From JBNKEI01 sp050288705 (GTDB lineage: Bacteria; Myxococcota; Myxococcia; Myxococcales; UBA5297): a stretch of 23,075 nucleotides of DNA. Under the pieces are notes generated by a model, which worked only from the letters and a program-made list of their open reading frames with translations, was not told where the DNA came from and did not search any database. Each line of letters begins with the position of its first letter. The first letter of the stretch is position 1. The stretch is taken from positions 1 to 23,075 of the forward strand of contig JBNKEI010000125.1 in NCBI GenBank assembly GCA_050288705.1, given 5' to 3'. The position numbers and the translations under genes are program-made. Of this stretch, positions 22,656 to 23,075 are shown piece by piece.

Positions 22656-22708
22656 ATACTTCGCCGTAATCGAAGTGTCAACTCCAAACTATCTATTTGT
22701 CGAAGTAT
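22656..22708. promoter_or_regulatory. LysR-type operator repeats between the LysR and terC-like genes
   Basis: ATACTTCG (22656-22663) is perfectly complementary to CGAAGTAT (22701-22708), and a third half-site CGAAGT (22671-22676) forms a short inverted repeat with the first, ACTTCG-N7-CGAAGT. Three related half-sites in a divergent intergenic region fit the recognition and activation sites of LysR regulators. Confidence 0.5.
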
Positions 22709-22770
22709 TGGGGGCAGCGTACCTTGAGACAGTAGTCATGCGAGGAGCCCTCTCGTTCCACGGAGCCGCA

Positions 22771-23064
22771 ATGAATTTGGTGAGTATAGGGACACCCGCC
22801 CTTTGGATTGGGTTTATACTTTTCGTGCTGGCGATACTAGTCCTGGACCTCGGAGTCTTTCATCGCAAGGCACACGCGATCAGCGTCCGCGAAGCCTCCG
22901 TTTGGAGCGTTATCTGGATCGGTCTGGCGTTGGTGTTCAACGCGGGCGTCTACTTCTGGTTCGGTCCCGAACGCGGGCTCGAGTTCCTCACCGGAGGGAG
23001 AGGATATTCCTGTCAAGAAACACAGTTTGGGGATGCAAAAACCCTACTTTTTACGAACTATTGA
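22771..23064 (+). pseudogene. TerC-family membrane protein, truncated by a junction near 22996
   Basis: The ATG at 22771 with GGAG upstream opens a TerC-type protein: IGTPALWIGFILFVLAILV (membrane helix 1), DLGVFHRKAHAISVREA, a second helix (about 42-60) and FGPERGLEFLTG (about 64-75). TerC proteins are multi-helix membrane proteins linked to metal (Mn2+, tellurite) handling. In intact members FLTG is followed by YLIEKAL and the acidic helix with the metal-site aspartates. Here, after residue 75 (base 22995), the frame reads unrelated sequence to a stop at 23062-23064. So about three quarters of the protein is missing. A mobile-element insertion or an assembly junction explains this better than point mutation. 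Confidence 0.8.
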
Positions 23065-23075
23065 AGTGAGCGGCC
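22996..23075. other. Unrelated DNA after the terC junction
   Basis: The last 80 bases are not TerC-coding and are more AT-rich. They could be the left end of an insertion sequence, but no terminal repeat or transposase start can be identified, because the window ends. Confidence 0.4.

Noticed and set aside
1..23075. CRISPR array or replication origin
   Set aside because: No regularly spaced repeats, cas genes or iteron/DnaA-box clusters were seen.

Overview
The window is a mosaic of bacterial DNA built around one complete, compact Mo-nitrogenase operon. The gene order nifH-nifI1-nifI2-nifD-nifK-nifE-nifN-nifB-ferredoxin, the short NifK, the large insertion in NifD and the two PII-like NifI genes belong to the anaerobe-type (group III) nitrogenases of clostridia, sulfate reducers, green sulfur bacteria and methanogens. 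Other content points to a deltaproteobacterial or Myxococcota-like host: a lipoprotein cellulase with CxxxxCGxxGCGG-type cysteine repeats, a PAS/sigma-54 activator, a SNF2/SWIM pair, a palindromic repeat of the CATTCCCGC type, and a mostly bacterial tRNA and promoter style. This host assignment is inference.

Layout. At 1-2800 there is an AT-rich, minus-strand group: a P-loop protein, a radical SAM/SPASM enzyme and, directly after it, a 99-residue peptide whose last 24 residues hold nine cysteines. This looks like an uncharacterised ribosomal-peptide (RiPP) maturation locus. At 3033-3872 is an HDOD signalling protein. At 4036-13236 is the nif operon, led by a near-consensus sigma-54 promoter. 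At 13334-13533 is a tRNA-Asn with its own sigma-70 promoter and terminator. At 13550-14330 the DNA is clearly GC-richer and holds decaying gene fragments (two copies of a YhcG/DUF1016 N-terminal domain and one more remnant). At 14387-15790 is a PAS-AAA+-Fis sigma-54 activator. At 15947-16019 is a 73-base palindromic repeat. At 16065-17402 is a minus-strand GH5 cellulase lipoprotein. At 17922-21683 are a SNF2 helicase and a SWIM zinc-finger protein in tandem. At 21740-22645 is a NhaR-like LysR regulator, divergent from a TerC gene that breaks off at about 22996 in unrelated DNA.

How it works together. NifH (Fe protein) reduces NifDK, NifB makes the Fe-S core of the cofactor, NifEN matures it, and the terminal [2Fe-2S] ferredoxin is a likely electron carrier. 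NifI1/NifI2 would switch the enzyme off directly when fixed nitrogen is plentiful. The operon genes overlap or nearly touch (nifI1/I2, nifE/N, nifN/B), and hairpins after nifH and after nifK may set the ratios of the products. nifV, nifA, molybdate transport and draTG are not in the window. The most novel-looking system is the radical SAM/cysteine-rich peptide pair at the left end.
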